From: Dolomedes plantarius
Taxonomy: Eukaryota > Arthropoda > Arachnida > Araneae > Dolomedidae
Assembly: GCA_907164885.2 (NCBI GenBank)
Contig: OU015496.1
Location: 183,653,874 to 183,717,873, forward strand
DNA: 64,000 bases
Direction of reading: 5' to 3'
In this document: one piece after another, positions 36,301 to 47,983 of the stretch
Layout: each line of letters opens with the position of its first letter
Position numbering within the stretch: the first letter of the stretch is position 1
Notes under the pieces: generated by a model
The model's input: the letters and a program-made list of their open reading frames with translations, nothing else
What the model was told of the DNA's origin: nothing
Databases searched by the model: none
Made by a program: the position numbers and the translations under genes

Positions 36301-36640
36301 GGTGAAATAAAACATAGAGAGGAGGAAATGGATAGAATCCTAGTGGAACATCACTTTAAGAGAAACAATAGTGAGGAAACACCGAGAGGAATTGATAGTT
36401 ATGAAGTACAACAGTTCAAAGATATAGAGATTAGTAAAGTACTGAATGACATGGACAGAGCAAGGCAGCAGGATACGACGGAATAATGCTAAGTATTATA
36501 ACAGGTGAAATATAGATAAACAGTACTTATTGGACTTGTACAATCGTTGTCTGAAGGAAAGGGCAATTTCGAAGTTATGGAAGAAGTCGGCGGTGATTTA
36601 TTTTCCGAAAGAAGAAAAAGATCTGACGATTCTGTTTGCA
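33339..36640 (+). pseudogene. R1-like LINE remnant, 5' part (gag and pre-RT)
   Basis: Pieces of a non-LTR retrotransposon. 33339-33584 reads MEEEKNDYNNSFVNNEEMVE onward, a plausible ORF1 start. 35500-35770 resembles R1-type gag (GGIILGVDKEGGLEKVMKEI; KKLSDQNAELKETQIKVV). About 36010-36486 resembles the endonuclease-RT linker (WWNPKLNTIRSEVRASRRRF, then IFKKERANYRKEILLAKRSK). 36525-36650 opens the RT domain (LDLYNRCLKERAISKLWKK). Many stops. About 1.7 kb of foreign-looking DNA (33740-35450) interrupts ORF1, and a Tc1-like element interrupts RT. Confidence 0.7.
33740..35450 (-). other. Insert within LINE; possible LTR-element leader
   Basis: AT-rich sequence separating the gag pieces. On the minus strand, 34711-34689 reads TGGCGCCCCATCGGACTCAT, resembling a primer-binding site of the TGGCGCC type. 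It is preceded by CCCCAAATTGA, so an LTR could lie at higher coordinates. No LTR pair, gag or pol was found. Confidence 0.3.
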
Positions 36641-36650
36641 CACAGACCTA

Positions 36651-38304
36651 CAGTGGCTCCCAAAAGTGTTCGTACACTTACGAATTTCAATGAAATAGGG
36701 GTCTATCCATTAATTAAAATGAATATTTCAGAATGGGTATTTAATAATAAGATCTATAATCTATTCTTAACAAAACTACATGAAATATTTTGAAAACAGA
36801 GTAAAACTTTATTTTTAAGAAACCAGTAATCAAAATGTAACAAAAACTTTATCTCACAAAAGTCATCATACACTGAAATATTTTCGGATAAATTCATAAT
36901 TAAAATTATTGTCTGGCGCTTTATTTTTATTTTTGAATTGTGGTGGCATTTAAAATATCGTTTGGCTTTAATTTTAGATTGCCTACTCCGTAATATTCTA
37001 TTTATTATTTAAAAATGGCTCGTAGTCATAAAGAAACAACAAACAGCATTCGAAAATTGATTATTTTTCATCATAGTAGTTGTAAATCAGTTCGGAATAT
37101 TGCTAAATTACTTAATTTATCCCATTCTACTGTGCAGTATGTGAAAAAACGCTTTAAAGAAGAAAATTGGATCGAAAACAAGGTAAGAAAAGGCCGTCCG
37201 GCAAAGTTGACAAAACGTGATCAGAGATTTATAATTAGAAAATTTGTGAAAAATTCCCGTTTGAGTGCTGTAAAAGTTTCTGCAGAATTCAATGAAACAT
37301 TTTCTACTTCAATTTCACCTGAAATTTTTTGACGAGTTCTCAGAACAGCTAGATTACATGGGCGTTCTGCCAGTAGAAAATTATTGTGAGTGAGAAAAAC
37401 AGAAACTTTAGGCTCCCCTTCGCACTATGAATGATAAATAAGCCCCAACCTATTGGAATAATGTCTTATTTGCCGATGAACATTTTTGGTGCTGATGGGC
37501 GTATAATTGTATGGAGAAGAAAAAAAAATGAGGAACTTAATCCCAAGAACTTAGTAGGAACAGTTAAGCATGCCGGTGGAGGTATCCTTGTGTGGGGGTG
37601 CATGTCAGCATCAGGACTAGGAAATTTGGTATTTATTGATGGCATAATGGATCATGCTGTTTTTATAAATATTTTAAGAGACAATTTAAAATTATCAGCT
37701 CAAAATTTGGGTATTGGAAACAACTTTGTTTTTTATCAAGATAACGATCCTAAGCACACGGCTCTCAACGTTCGCATCTGGTGTCTCTATAATTGTCTAC
37801 AAGTTTTGAAAACACCACCTCAATCGCCAGATTTAAACCCAATAGAACATATTTGGAGAGAACTGGAGGTTCGAGTACGAAAACACGACATTCACACGAA
37901 AAGCGAACTAAAGACTATTATGATGGAAGAATGGATGGACATTGATGCAAAAATTACAAAAGAACTAAAGCAATCTATTCCCAGATGTTTAAAAGCTGTT
38001 GCGGATGCTAAAGGATATCCTACTAAATATTAATTTAACGAAAAATTAGAATATTTACTAATATGTAGAGATTTTTTACAAGTGTACGATGACTTTTGTG
38101 AGATAAAGTTTTTGCTACTTTTGGATTATTGGTTTCTTAAAAATAAAGTTTTACTATGTTTTCAAAATATTTCATGTAGTTTTGTTACGAATAGATTATA
38201 GATCTTATTATTAAATACCCATTCTGAAATATTCATTTTAATCAATGGATAGACCCCTATTTCATTGAAAATCGTAAGTGTACGAACACTTTTGGGAGCC
38301 ACTG
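36651..38304 (+). mobile_element. Tc1-like element E, 1654 bp, long terminal repeats
   Basis: TA on both sides; termini CAGTGGCTCCCAAAAGTGTT in inverted orientation, extending as inverted repeats of roughly 190 bp on each side with an internal copy of the AAGTTTTTG/GATAAAG segments (IR/DR-type layout). Inserted in the RT domain of the LINE. Confidence 0.93.
37015..38033 (+). pseudogene. Tc1-like transposase of element E
   Basis: Starts MARSHKETTNSIRKLIIFHH; HTH (SVRNIAKLLNLSHSTVQYV) and a GRP-type hook (RKGRPAKLTKRDQRF). It stops with TGA at 37330-37332 and has further breaks to about 37430. The core then continues to the natural end: GGGILVWGCMSASGLGNLVF, FYQDNDPKHTA (second Asp) and SPDLNPIEHIWREL (Glu), DD34E spacing. 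The first Asp block lies in the damaged zone. About 340 codons in all. Confidence 0.92.
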
Positions 38305-38594
38305 TATATGTTTACTGCCGATGATAGGCAAAGTCTTAGATAGATTAATCACTAATAGATTAATAGAATATTTGGACGTAAAGGGAATCTTAGAAGGTGC
38401 ACAATATGGTTTTCGAAGAAATCGAGGAACAATAGATGCCTTAACATAGATAGTCAGAACGGTTAAGGATAACAAAAATAATAAATATCATACATGCCTT
38501 ATCCCGTTAGATACAAAACAATGCCTTTAACTCTGTAAGAATAAGTAGGATAAAAGACGAGCTAGATATACTGGAAGTAGATAACTATCTTAAA
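38305..38594 (+). pseudogene. R1-like LINE remnant, RT continuation
   Basis: Directly after element E the RT frame resumes: CLLPMIGKVLDRLITNRLIE, then GILEGAQYGFRRNRGTIDAL. These match RT blocks 'LLP..GKVLE.L' and 'QYGFR.NRST.DA'. The other side of the insertion ends in HRP(I), so removal of the element and one TA would rejoin the block. The LINE is cut off at 38594 by the Helitron end. Confidence 0.88.
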
Positions 38595-38912
38595 CTAGTG
38601 GTTAGCCCGTCAAAAATGACGTGTTAATTTTAATTTTTATCAATTTACATCTGCAAAGTCAATATTATTTGTATACTTAAGAGCTCCTCTAATTTATTTT
38701 ATTTAAACTATACACATTTTAATTATTTAAAATTATGTAATATCAGCACTATTATGATCCATTTAAGATGCAATTTATTTTTAAATTTAAATAAAATTTG
38801 AACTCCACATAATGGCATCACTTTACTTAATTCTATTACATATATTGATTATGAAGTATTAACTTCTGTCTGCTAACATATACCAAACGTAACTATTGTA
38901 AAAATTGAAACA

Positions 38913-39400
38913 TTATGAAATAAGAATGAAATATTGGATTAAAGTGTTTATATAAAAAAAAAGTATTTTTTTAAAAATTATTATTTTTTCAATATAATGA
39001 TTTTTATTTTTTTGAAAATATTTCGCGGTGAACGACATTTCTTGTGAAATATCTATTGTCATTAAAAATATTCCTTGTATTTCCGTTGGTTTTATGTAAT
39101 CTTTCCCTTTATCTGGATTTTTGGATATCGAAAATGCTACATATATTTGCCCATGTGAGAAAACTGGCTCTTCCAAATTAATTCCAACTTGCTCGAATGT
39201 TTGTCCTGAGATTTGTTTATGGTCATGGCGTATGCTGGAATTATAGGAAATTGTCTTCTCTTCAGTACGAATGGTATTTGAAAATCACTTGGAGATAAGT
39301 TAATTCTTGGCAAGAAAACAGTATCACCACGATTGCAATCTGAAATTATTTTTGCAGTTATAAAATCCAGTTATAGTTCCTCGTACCTCAGCTGTTATTC
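38913..39400 (-). pseudogene. Helitron Pif1 helicase C-terminus
   Basis: Minus-strand segments read LPRINLSPSDFQIPFVLKRR, then YAMTINKSQGQTFEQVGI (allowing for frame breaks) and EEPVFSHGQIYVAFS. These are the last motifs (V-VI) of Pif1-family helicases in Helitrons. The helicase N-terminal half is missing: the sequence upstream changes abruptly to Rep, so a large internal deletion joins the two domains. Confidence 0.85.
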
Positions 39401-39439
39401 CTGAAGAGCGTCTGCGATATAAAGAATAGCCACTAACAT

Positions 39440-39558
39440 TTTCTGTTGTTTCATTTTGAAATTGTTTGGGAAACATTTTCTTGCACTTCATGGCTTCCAT
39501 GCAAGGAGCTAAATAATTGTTTATTCCTCATGGTCCATGCATCATGCATTTTTTAACA
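39440..39558 (-). pseudogene. Helitron Rep fragment, distal to insertion
   Basis: Reads KKCMMHGPCGINNYLAPCME then KCKKMFPKQFQNETTEN and YSLYRRR, the Helitron Rep segment after the 'HEI' motif ('HGPCG...PCM..G.C.K.FPK.F...T....GYP.YRRR'). It is separated from the upstream Rep part by the Helentron-like insertion. Confidence 0.88.
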
Positions 39559-40397
39559 ACTGGTCGCTGCGCGACCAGTATGGTCGCTTTTGTAAAACAA
39601 CTCAACTGAAAATAACATATGTAACAAATGTTACCATTACCTGTCATCATAAATATACGTTGTTAAGGGGTATTCTTCATAAGGCTGATTCTGAAACATC
39701 GTGATTAAAAAATACGAATTTCCATTACTTCAGATCTGAGTTAAAGATAAGACTGAGAAACCCAGCACCAATGATTTTAAAAATTACATCCCTCTCTGTA
39801 CGTATTATTTTTCAAAATTAATATATCTACACTTTATCATTACATCAAATAAGAAATTGTTGGGGAAAAATTTTTTCACTTTAAAAATGGAGTAAGAATT
39901 TAGCAAGTACTAAAATATAGTGTGGATTACATCACTCTCTGTGTGTACTATTGTTCACAATTCAGATATCTACACTTAATCATATCAAATAATAAATTGT
40001 TGGGAAAATTTCTTCCACTAATCAACTTATAAAATGGAGTAAAAATTCAGCAAGTACTGAAAAAAGTTTAGAAAATTAACTATTACTGGCTGTAAGTTGC
40101 TATGCCAGAGACGGTTAAGCCTAACCTCGCGATCATTTATGCTCTCTCATTCACGCATCTCTCTTAATGAATTATTTCTTCTTCGCTTTCTTTTTTGCGA
40201 CTGTTCCCAATTTTCACTTGATCGTGCAGCTCGCTTTGGAGAATTCCTAATTTCTGTGCGTAAATCCATGTTGATACGCGGTTGCAAATTATGGACGGCC
40301 GCTAATGTTTACATCTGGTAGTTGCAGCCGTTGCCATTCGGAGTGTAGAAATATCGTCGATTTTTGTGCCGCTTACCTACGTGTTTTATATATATAG
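39559..40397 (-). mobile_element. Helentron-like non-autonomous element, 839 bp
   Basis: On the minus strand it starts CTATATATATAAAACACG and ends in a perfect 9-bp stem hairpin (ACTGGTCGC-GCA-GCGACCAGT, 39559-39579). It is inserted between two T residues of the Helitron Rep gene. The Rep protein reads HEI on one side and VKKCMMHGPCG on the other, which fixes both borders. T|T insertion and a 3'-terminal stem-loop are Helentron/HINE hallmarks. No coding capacity. Confidence 0.85.
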
Positions 40398-41060
40398 ATT
40401 TCATGCAAACGTGGATTCAGAAAACAATCTGGAATTTCTGTACACTAAAAACGATCAATATGTTCATCCGATGAAAACTTGCCTTCGGCTCTTAAAACAA
40501 TTAAAATAAGTGCATGTGGAAGTCCCCGTTTTTGAAATTCTATCGTATAGACATGAGCTACTGATTTTCAAGTACACCATGAACTGTTAGATCTTCCATA
40601 AGTGATTTTAACTTCAATTTGAAAACTTGAGCCACCAAATCAGAGCGGTCATATGTCTGTTCTCCTGGTCCTTCGGAAATTTTCGATGATTTCCTGCCAC
40701 TTAGGATTTGTTGTGAATGTAATGAATAGATCTGGTGTACCGTGTTTGGCGAAGATGGACATAGCATCAGCGCATCACTCTCTCATATTTCTGGGTGATC
40801 CTTCAAAAGATGAAGACAAAATAACCGGAATTCCAGCTTGCACAGAATCAATTTCAACAGCATTTTCAAGATGGTCTGAAAGTCATTGGTAGAGTTCAGT
40901 TCTTAATCGTTTCTGATGTGTTCTGATGAAATTTAGATTATTTGCCTGAAGATAAGAATCAACAATCTACTGTTGTGTTAGTTTACCCGCACTGATAATA
41001 TGATTGAATTCATCTCTGACGGCTGTCAATGCAGCTTTGTATTGAAGCATAGCCACGTTT
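40398..41060 (-). pseudogene. Helitron Rep core (proximal part)
   Basis: Reads AMSIFAKHGTPDLFITFTTN then PKWQEIIENF, FKLKLKSLMEDLTVHGVL, VAHVYTIEFQKRGLPHALIL and EIPDCFLNPRLHEI. These include the Rep 'FITFTCNPKW' and the HUH-like 'KRGLPHAHIL' region; the second His is Leu here (PHALIL), so a metal-binding residue is lost. Stops are present. Confidence 0.9.
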
Positions 41061-41061
41061 A

Positions 41062-41247
41062 TGGCCTGTTCACATAGGAGTTCGTTACGTTGCGTTAAGG
41101 AAAAGATGACGTTGAGACGAAAATAAACCAATCATAGGCCTCCAAACGATTAGTAATGAAATTTTTTACGCCTATGATTGGTTTATTTTAGTCTCAACGT
41201 CATATTTTCCTTAACGCTACGCAACGGACTCCTATGTGAACAGGCCC
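41062..41247. mobile_element. Harbinger-like MITE, 186 bp
   Basis: Inverted ends (G)GGCCTGTTCACATAGGAG, continuing to GTTGAGAC, about 80 bp per arm. It is nearly a complete foldback. TTA on both sides fits the 3-bp TWA target of PIF/Harbinger. It lies inside the Helitron. Confidence 0.85.
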
Positions 41248-41278
41248 TTACTCTAGTTTGATTTCCTTGTGCTCCATC

Positions 41279-42310
41279 TTATGTCTCACAACTCCAGTTA
41301 GGTTGCCAACCACACTCTCCGTATGGAAATAAAATTGGGTAAAACACTGGATCCAAGTTTGGGCTGAGGATGTTAATATTGATGAATGGTTGCTGAGGAA
41401 TTTCAGGATTTAATGGATAAACGCGTATGTCACGTTTGAAAGGCGGCTCTCCATCACTGTTGACAAAGACCATTGCAATTTCATTTGAAGTAGGAGCGTT
41501 ATACCTGCGCGGTTCTGAACGACGGTCTTGTCTGAAGACCATATTTAAAACAGGAATAGATTCACCTGCCTCATAGGCTTTTTCCTTTGCTCTAGCTTGA
41601 ACCTCACGAAGCATGCGGTATGTGTGAGATAGCCGATTGTGCTCTCTGAAGAAGCGATCGATCTGATCAAGAACATGTGTTTTGCATTTCTCCTTGGCTG
41701 GATGAGTTACTCGGATTTCTGTAGCCTGGGTACTATCTATAACATACAGTTGAGCATACTGCGGATCTTGGCCATTCAGTGGTTGAATGTGACTTGTGCG
41801 GTGACAAATTTGACCGTGAACTTTAGAAACTTACGGTACTCTTGAGTTTAAATCAACTATTTGGGCACTCACAGATGCAAATGAAACAGCACTGTTGAAA
41901 TTTCGAATGTTTTGACGAAAAATTTTATAGTCCTGATGGTCTGGATTATTCATAAATTCACGAAGAAAATTTGGATAATTCAATACATTTCCATCATCAT
42001 CTATGGGTCTCTGTAATCTTACTCTTCCTTTACGGCAACAACTTGAAAAATTTTCCATAGAAGGACGTTCAGTAGAAAAATTTCTTGAATTGCAGAACTG
42101 GCAAATAACATTCATAGCTCCACAGTTGTGTGTTTCTACTTGAAACTCATTGAAATTCAGTGCTTCAAAACGAATAGATTGGCTTTGATGCTCTTGGACT
42201 AAGCGATGAGCAGCAGCATCTGCATGCCGACGTGCTTCAGATTGTTCAAGAGTCTCTCTAACAATGCGAATGCGATGAGCTGCAGCGTCTACTCCCTGGT
42301 GTAATTGAGA
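41279..42310 (-). pseudogene. Helitron Rep N-terminal region
   Basis: Contains CNSRNFSTERPSMENFSSCC (zinc-finger-like CxxC...C), NYPNFLREFMNNPDHQDYKI, then MLREVQARAKEKAYEAGESI, NEIAMVFVNSDGEPP and DPVFYPILFPYGECGW. This is the Helitron-like N-terminal domain. An upstream segment rich in AAAHR-type repeats (42150-42300) matches the variable leader of these proteins. Frames are broken at least three times. Confidence 0.88.
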
Positions 42311-42935
<625 letters not shown>

Positions 42936-43359
42936 TATTATTCATAACATTCCATATTTCTATATGACAGGCAAATCCTTTTCTTGCTACTTAACATTAA
43001 TCTGTGAAATTTAAAGCCTTACAAGTATTTGCAGACATGGCATATCATTTCTGGTATCAAAATCCACTTTAGAACCATTTTATGCATAATAATAACGTTC
43101 ATAGCGTAAACACAGCATTATATACGCTAATGTCCCTGCACATCCTGCGGCAAAACATAGCTTATCATATTCGAAACTCCTCTTTAGAATCTCTTTTCGA
43201 TTGACTCTCATTAAATCGCAGGAATTCATAGTGTAACTTTTACAATGTCACTGGATATATGGTGTCACAGGAATTTGCAGCAACAATTGTTACACTGAAA
43301 CCTTTCAACAACAATAAAAGCTTTCATCGGTAAGAACAATATTTTGTACTAATACTTAC

Positions 43360-43417
43360 GATTTTCTCAAAAAACGTGATGGCTTTATCTTCTTTTTCAA
43401 CTTCATAAACCATTGAG
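43360..43417 (-). CDS. DEG/ENaC channel, exon g
   Basis: 58-nt exon with a TTCTAG acceptor and a GTAAGT donor. It reads (D)SMVYEVEKEDKAITFFEKI, the stretch after the PC pair where family members carry 'Y.V..S'. One base completes the preceding codon and it ends at phase 0. The intron that follows is about 17 kb. Confidence 0.77.
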
Positions 43418-44168
43418 CTAGAATTATCGAAAATTATTTTTACCGAAGGAAAATAAATAATTTTAAATGATTTAAAAGGGGTTTAATCTCAAATGTTCAG
43501 ATTTTGAAGCTAACTTTTAAAAGAGAATTCATCCCAAACTTGGAAGCAATATGTAAAGAAATATTTATGAAGTGTCTTTCATTCTGTTATCACTTAAATG
43601 AAAACTAATTTGCGTTTCTCATATTGAAGAATCAAGTAAACTAACAGAATACTATGTTAGTGAATACTAATTGAATAGTAATAGTAACTGACATTTACAC
43701 AACTTACATTCGCAATTGAATTTAACAATTCTGCTAAAATCAAAATGAATGAATTTGTAAATGGTTACTTCAAGCAAATTTGTTTATTGAAAAATCTTTC
43801 ATTATTGAATTTGACGGTAAGAAAAGTTTTCTTTTCTTATTAAACCACACCGATTAAATCATTACTGTTCGTGATTAAGAATGAATCCTATTGAACTGAA
43901 AATATTTACAACGATATATACGGTAGTGTAAATAACAAACATCAAAATGTGACATTAGATTTCATCGGTAAATGCAGAAGTTATTCAATATTTTCACATA
44001 AAGCTTTTTAGAAACACAGAATGAACAGACACTAAATTGATCTATCTTCAGATGTTCATGGAGACAGATTTCATACTGTCCACCACTGTGTCCTTTATGG
44101 TATCAAAGATTAATTTGTTTTAAATTTTAATATCTTACTCAATGTTATTAATTTATTCATTTACTGTA
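43418..44168. other. Intron sequence, no gene seen
   Basis: AT-rich intron of the channel gene; nothing recognised. Confidence 0.5.
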
Positions 44169-45000
44169 AGGGTGGCTCAAATGAAAATGAGACTTTTCCT
44201 TTAACGGCAATTGTTAAATACCTAGAGATTTACCTTTGCTCTTGTAGATAACGTTGTATGATTCGAAACAAAGTTGCTATCGTCGGAAAGTGCCAGTGTG
44301 GTGTTTGAACGTGTTTAAGCAAGGTGACTATATACGGAAGTCACATGGATTCTTCCAAATATGCCCAACGAGTAGTAATTCAATTTTTGACGGCAAAGGT
44401 ATAAGTGAAGCCAAAATTTAAAGTCGTTTAAGGCATGAATATCTATCACAGTATAAGTATACAGTGTTCAGATAGTTCAGGGAATTTCGTCAAGAACGTG
44501 TGAGCACGAGAAATGCCGAGATCTGCTCAATCTCATTTTCCCATCACCATAGAATCGATTGCTGACGTTGTCAAGATTTCTGAACACGAGAAATGACGAC
44601 ATCTGCTCAGTCACATTTGTCCATCACCATGGTATCGATTGCTGTCGTGGACAAGATTTGGTGCGATGCTTCCGCTGGGGGGTTCTCGACCATCCCTCCT
44701 ATAGCCCCAACCTGTCGGCTTGTGACTACCACATCTTAACTGAAAAAGGCTACCGATTTTCCAACGATGCAAAAGTCCGGGACGCCGTTCAAGAATGGTT
44801 CCGCAAGCAACCACGGATGTTCTTCGCTCAGGATGTCCAAAATCTAATAAATGCTGACGCATTTGCTTGTACCAACAGGGCGATATGTGTGGCGGATATG
44901 TAGGACATGTATCACTGTTACTTTCTGCATGTTCCACTATTCCCACCAATAAACCATCACAGAAAAAAACAAAAAGTCTCACTTAGATTTGGACCACCCT
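44169..45000 (+). mobile_element. Mariner-like element, 832 bp, decayed
   Basis: TA on both sides; ends AGGGTGGCTCAAATGAAAAT and (right, reversed) AGGGTGGTCCAAATCTAAGT. Transposase pieces: MDSSKYAQRVVIQFLTAKG near 44344 and SPNLSACDYHILTEKGYRFS then VQEWFRKQPRMFF at 44700-44820. The central part is missing and replaced by a local tandem duplication of about 79 bases (44508-44580 and 44587-44659). Confidence 0.88.
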
Positions 45001-45002
45001 TA

Positions 45003-45205
45003 TATAATTCGGTCAGAGGATTCACATGGATATCAACTGAAGAACTTTATTTATCACACTTCTTAATGTAAACGGGGCTTTCCAGACACATATGTTATAT
45101 TTTAAATATTTTTTCAGACCCATATGTCTGTGATACAAAATACTTTATACTACTTTCACATCTGAATTTTATTCAAGAATTAGCAGTGTGTTTAAGAATA
45201 CTTAC
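45003..45205. other. Intron sequence
   Basis: AT-rich spacer between the mariner and exon f; nothing recognised. Confidence 0.5.
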
Positions 45206-45263
45206 TCGCACGGCTGATTGTAGCTATCTGCGAGCAAAGTGCATTTATTTGGAGGCTCTTTAT
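45206..45263 (-). CDS. DEG/ENaC channel, exon f
   Basis: 58-nt exon between a TTTTACAG acceptor and a GTAAGT donor. It reads YKEPPNKCTLLADSYNQPC in the frame set by exon e and adds two cysteines of the extracellular loop ('C....PC'). It leaves two bases. Confidence 0.78.
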
Positions 45264-45563
45264 CTGTAAAATTATGATAAAAAAATTATGTACTATCAAG
45301 ATGTGTATTTAAACAATAAAGCCTAAAAACAAATGATTTTGCAGATATATTGCAACATGAAGAAATTTAATTCGTGCATATATCCTAAACAAAGGAATTT
45401 TTTGCTCTTGAAAGAACCTCTACTGTAGAAGAAACTTTCCAATTAACAAAAAGGTATTGTAACAGGATAGACGTTGAAGAAATTATTCTATTAGAACAGG
45501 TGAGATCAACTTCCTAATTGCTATTATCGACAAGAAATGGAAGTTTTTCTTTTTCCATAAAAC

Positions 45564-46330
45564 GGGGTGATTCACAGGTCCCGAATATTCTATAATAACT
45601 ATAGCTATGATGAAACAATCTTAACATGAAAACGTACGCTACATAGCTTGACGTATGTGCAATCGATTGCATTACATACGTTGCTGGAAGTGATCTCTGT
45701 TCACCCATATATGGGCTGCTGAAAATCCCTTTGCCAAACACCCATGACACTCACCAAACACCCATGATCAAAAAGTTGATGTGTGATGAGCGACGTTTTA
45801 GTTGCGCATCACAGGAACCATTTCCTTTGATACCACCGTGAACATCGATGTGTACCTGGAGATTTTTTAACACTTCGTGTATCAAATGGATGATCGTGAG
45901 TTAACGGAAGGTTACTTCCATCTAGATGGATCACGTCGGTAAGGAGCATGGCTGAAATCGAATCCTTCTTCGGCAACAGGGTCATTTCAAAGGGTCTTTG
46001 GCCACCAAGGTTGCCTGATCTGACACCACTAGACTTCATCCTTTGGGAGAAGTCTATCGAAACAAGCCCTGCACTGTGGAAGATTTGAGGGAAAACATAC
46101 AAAAGTGAAATTGCTGGTATTCCCTCCGATATTCTTGTCGATGGGTTCAGGAAGTTGGAGTGCAGCGTCAAACTGTGTCTGGCAGAAAATAGAGATCCCT
46201 CCCAGCATCGCATGTAATGCAATCGATTACACATACGTTAAGGTATGGACCGTATCTTTTTGGTTCAGATTGCCTCATCCTAGTGAGAGTTATTATAGAA
46301 CATTAGGGGCCTATTTCGAGTGAATTACCC
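45564..46330 (+). mobile_element. Mariner-like element, ~767 bp, internally deleted
   Basis: Inverted terminal regions of about 125 bases: left GGGGTGATTCAC... and right (reversed) GGGTAATTCACTCG..., both leading to TCTATAATAACT and GCAATCGATTGCATTACAT-like blocks. Transposase remains: KGLWPPRLPDLTPLDFILWE near 45990-46045 (third catalytic region of a DD34D enzyme). Confidence 0.85.
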
Positions 46331-46984
46331 TATTATACACCCCTGAGATGGTAGGTTGAAATACGTAAGTAATGCTAATAAAATACATTCTACACATATT
46401 TTTCGCTAATCCTCTGCACTCCCCTTTCACACCTCCTCGGGGGGGGGGGAGAGCGATACCCCCAGGATGAGCACCACTAGTCTACAGTCATTTGTCAGTC
46501 CGCCGAACGACTGTATTGTTTGTCTTTCGGATATATTGCAATATGGAGCCCTCATTAATATGGAAGCATTTCAAACGAGGAACAAGAACTGCCGTATATT
46601 TTAAGGTAACTTTGGATAAATATTTGTGAAAGCCAAAATTAAGAGAAACTATTTTGTTTGATGGCTATTTTAAAGCAGGCAACAAAAGCCTTGTAAATTT
46701 TTACGTGTTCGGATAACTATCAAATCGTTTGTTTTATGAATAGTTTTTTCTATGAATTGGATCCGCAATGCAGGCTTTAAGAGATTCTAGCTAAGCAGGT
46801 TTTAAAAGGTTCTGACATTATTATTTGGGAATCCACATAGGTCCATGACCACAGTTTTAAAAGAACTTCTTCAGAAACATCTTGTGGCTTCTTTTATACA
46901 TATTTTTGGCTTATTTAAATTTGTAATTGAAGTGTGTGTGTCCAGTTAACAATTTGAAATTTCTTTTAAGTACAGGTACATTCA
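46331..46984. other. Intron sequence, no gene seen
   Basis: Contains a G10 run near 46440 and otherwise AT-rich DNA; no family pattern. Confidence 0.5.
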
Positions 46985-47180
46985 GTGCCGCCCACTGGCA
47001 AAGTGGTTAGGGCATCAGACTACTACCCAGGCGGGTTCGAATTCTTCATAAGGCATGGATGTAATATTGGGTTAAAAGTCAGCCTTCCGTCTGCAAGGAA
47101 GGAGCCCTATCTCGAAAGATACAATGAGAAAAAATCCTGCTGTGTCTGGTCTCTAAATAAGTATTTATTGTGTGTGTGTG
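46985..47180 (+). repeat. tRNA-derived SINE
   Basis: A-box-like CTGGCAAAGTGGTTAGGGC and B-box-like GGCGGGTTCGAATTCTT about 35 bases on, followed by an unrelated body. Arms around the head do not pair as a tRNA acceptor stem, so it is a SINE, not a tRNA gene. Confidence 0.75.
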
Positions 47181-47612
47181 TTTTCTCTTCTGTTTATTGT
47201 ATTACCTTCTCATCAACACCGGACTGGGGGTTTCCTTACTGTCTTATAAGGTTCATTTTATGCTTGTTTATATCATCTCCATTCGACAAATTTTATTCAC
47301 ATTTTGAATAATAGTGTATAAAATTAAAACAGTTAAATTCTTTATACTTTACAAACATTTTAATATTTTGGACAGACTTTTGCAACGGTTATTATCGTGA
47401 GCGTAGTCAAGAGTTATTGGAATATTTTCAATAGCCTTGTGTAATTTGTTAATATTAACATTCCACTGAAATCTGTTACAAAACCTACAGAACCAATCTC
47501 CTGATTGGGAATATTCATGAAATGAGACATATCTTTTCTTTAAGTTTATAAATTAAGAAAAGTGTAATAAAGAATGACGTGCAGAGAGAGTGGAAATAGC
47601 TAAATTTCTTAC
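47181..47612. other. Intron sequence, no gene seen
   Basis: AT-rich intron just downstream of exon e; nothing recognised. Confidence 0.5.
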
Positions 47613-47739
47613 AGTCACAAGTATCTGATGTTTTTGAACAAGTTTTGCAAATGTTATGTTCGTGAGGGTAATCTAAAGTTATGGGAATGCATCCAACTTC
47701 TTCAAACGTCTTGTTGATGCGACATTCTTGAATCAAACT
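47613..47739 (-). CDS. DEG/ENaC channel, exon e (cysteine-rich)
   Basis: 127-nt exon, acceptor TTTTGCAG, donor GTAAGA. It reads SLIQECRINKTFEEVGCIPI, then TLDYPHEHNICKTC and further cysteines. The EC.....EE.GCIP......IC..C pattern is the signature cysteine-rich domain of DEG/ENaC extracellular loops. It enters at phase 0 directly after exon d and leaves one base. Confidence 0.93.
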
Positions 47740-47983
47740 CTGCAAAAAAGAAGAAAGTATTTACACATAAAATTGTCATAAAAATGAGTTCAAGTTTCTT
47801 AGGCATTAAATAATTGTTGTTTTGGTATCTAACGCCTCTATTGGTGCAGTTTCAATTGCTCTTATATTTTCAGTCTGCTTTCACAACTTTTCATGATTTC
47901 ATGTAGTAATCTGAATCCTGAACATAATCACGGCGCCCTCTTCATCAGATTTAATCCAGGAGCATTAAACTCTCCACTTAACC

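Larger units (their letters stand above)
38595..42310 (-). mobile_element. Decayed Helitron (Rep + Pif1 fragments)
   Basis: Minus-strand Helitron. Its 3' end is CTAG (38595-38598) followed by T in the host, with a hairpin CGTCA-AAAA-TGACG 9 bases before it. Coding pieces of Rep and Pif1 helicase lie in the expected order. It holds a Helentron-like element (39559-40397) and a Harbinger-like MITE (41062-41247). The 5' end near 42310 was not defined. Confidence 0.85.

Noticed and set aside
46985..47060. Possible tRNA gene
   Set aside because: A and B boxes are present but acceptor and anticodon arms do not pair; better explained as a SINE head. Same verdict for 59588, 61573 and 19600-19800.
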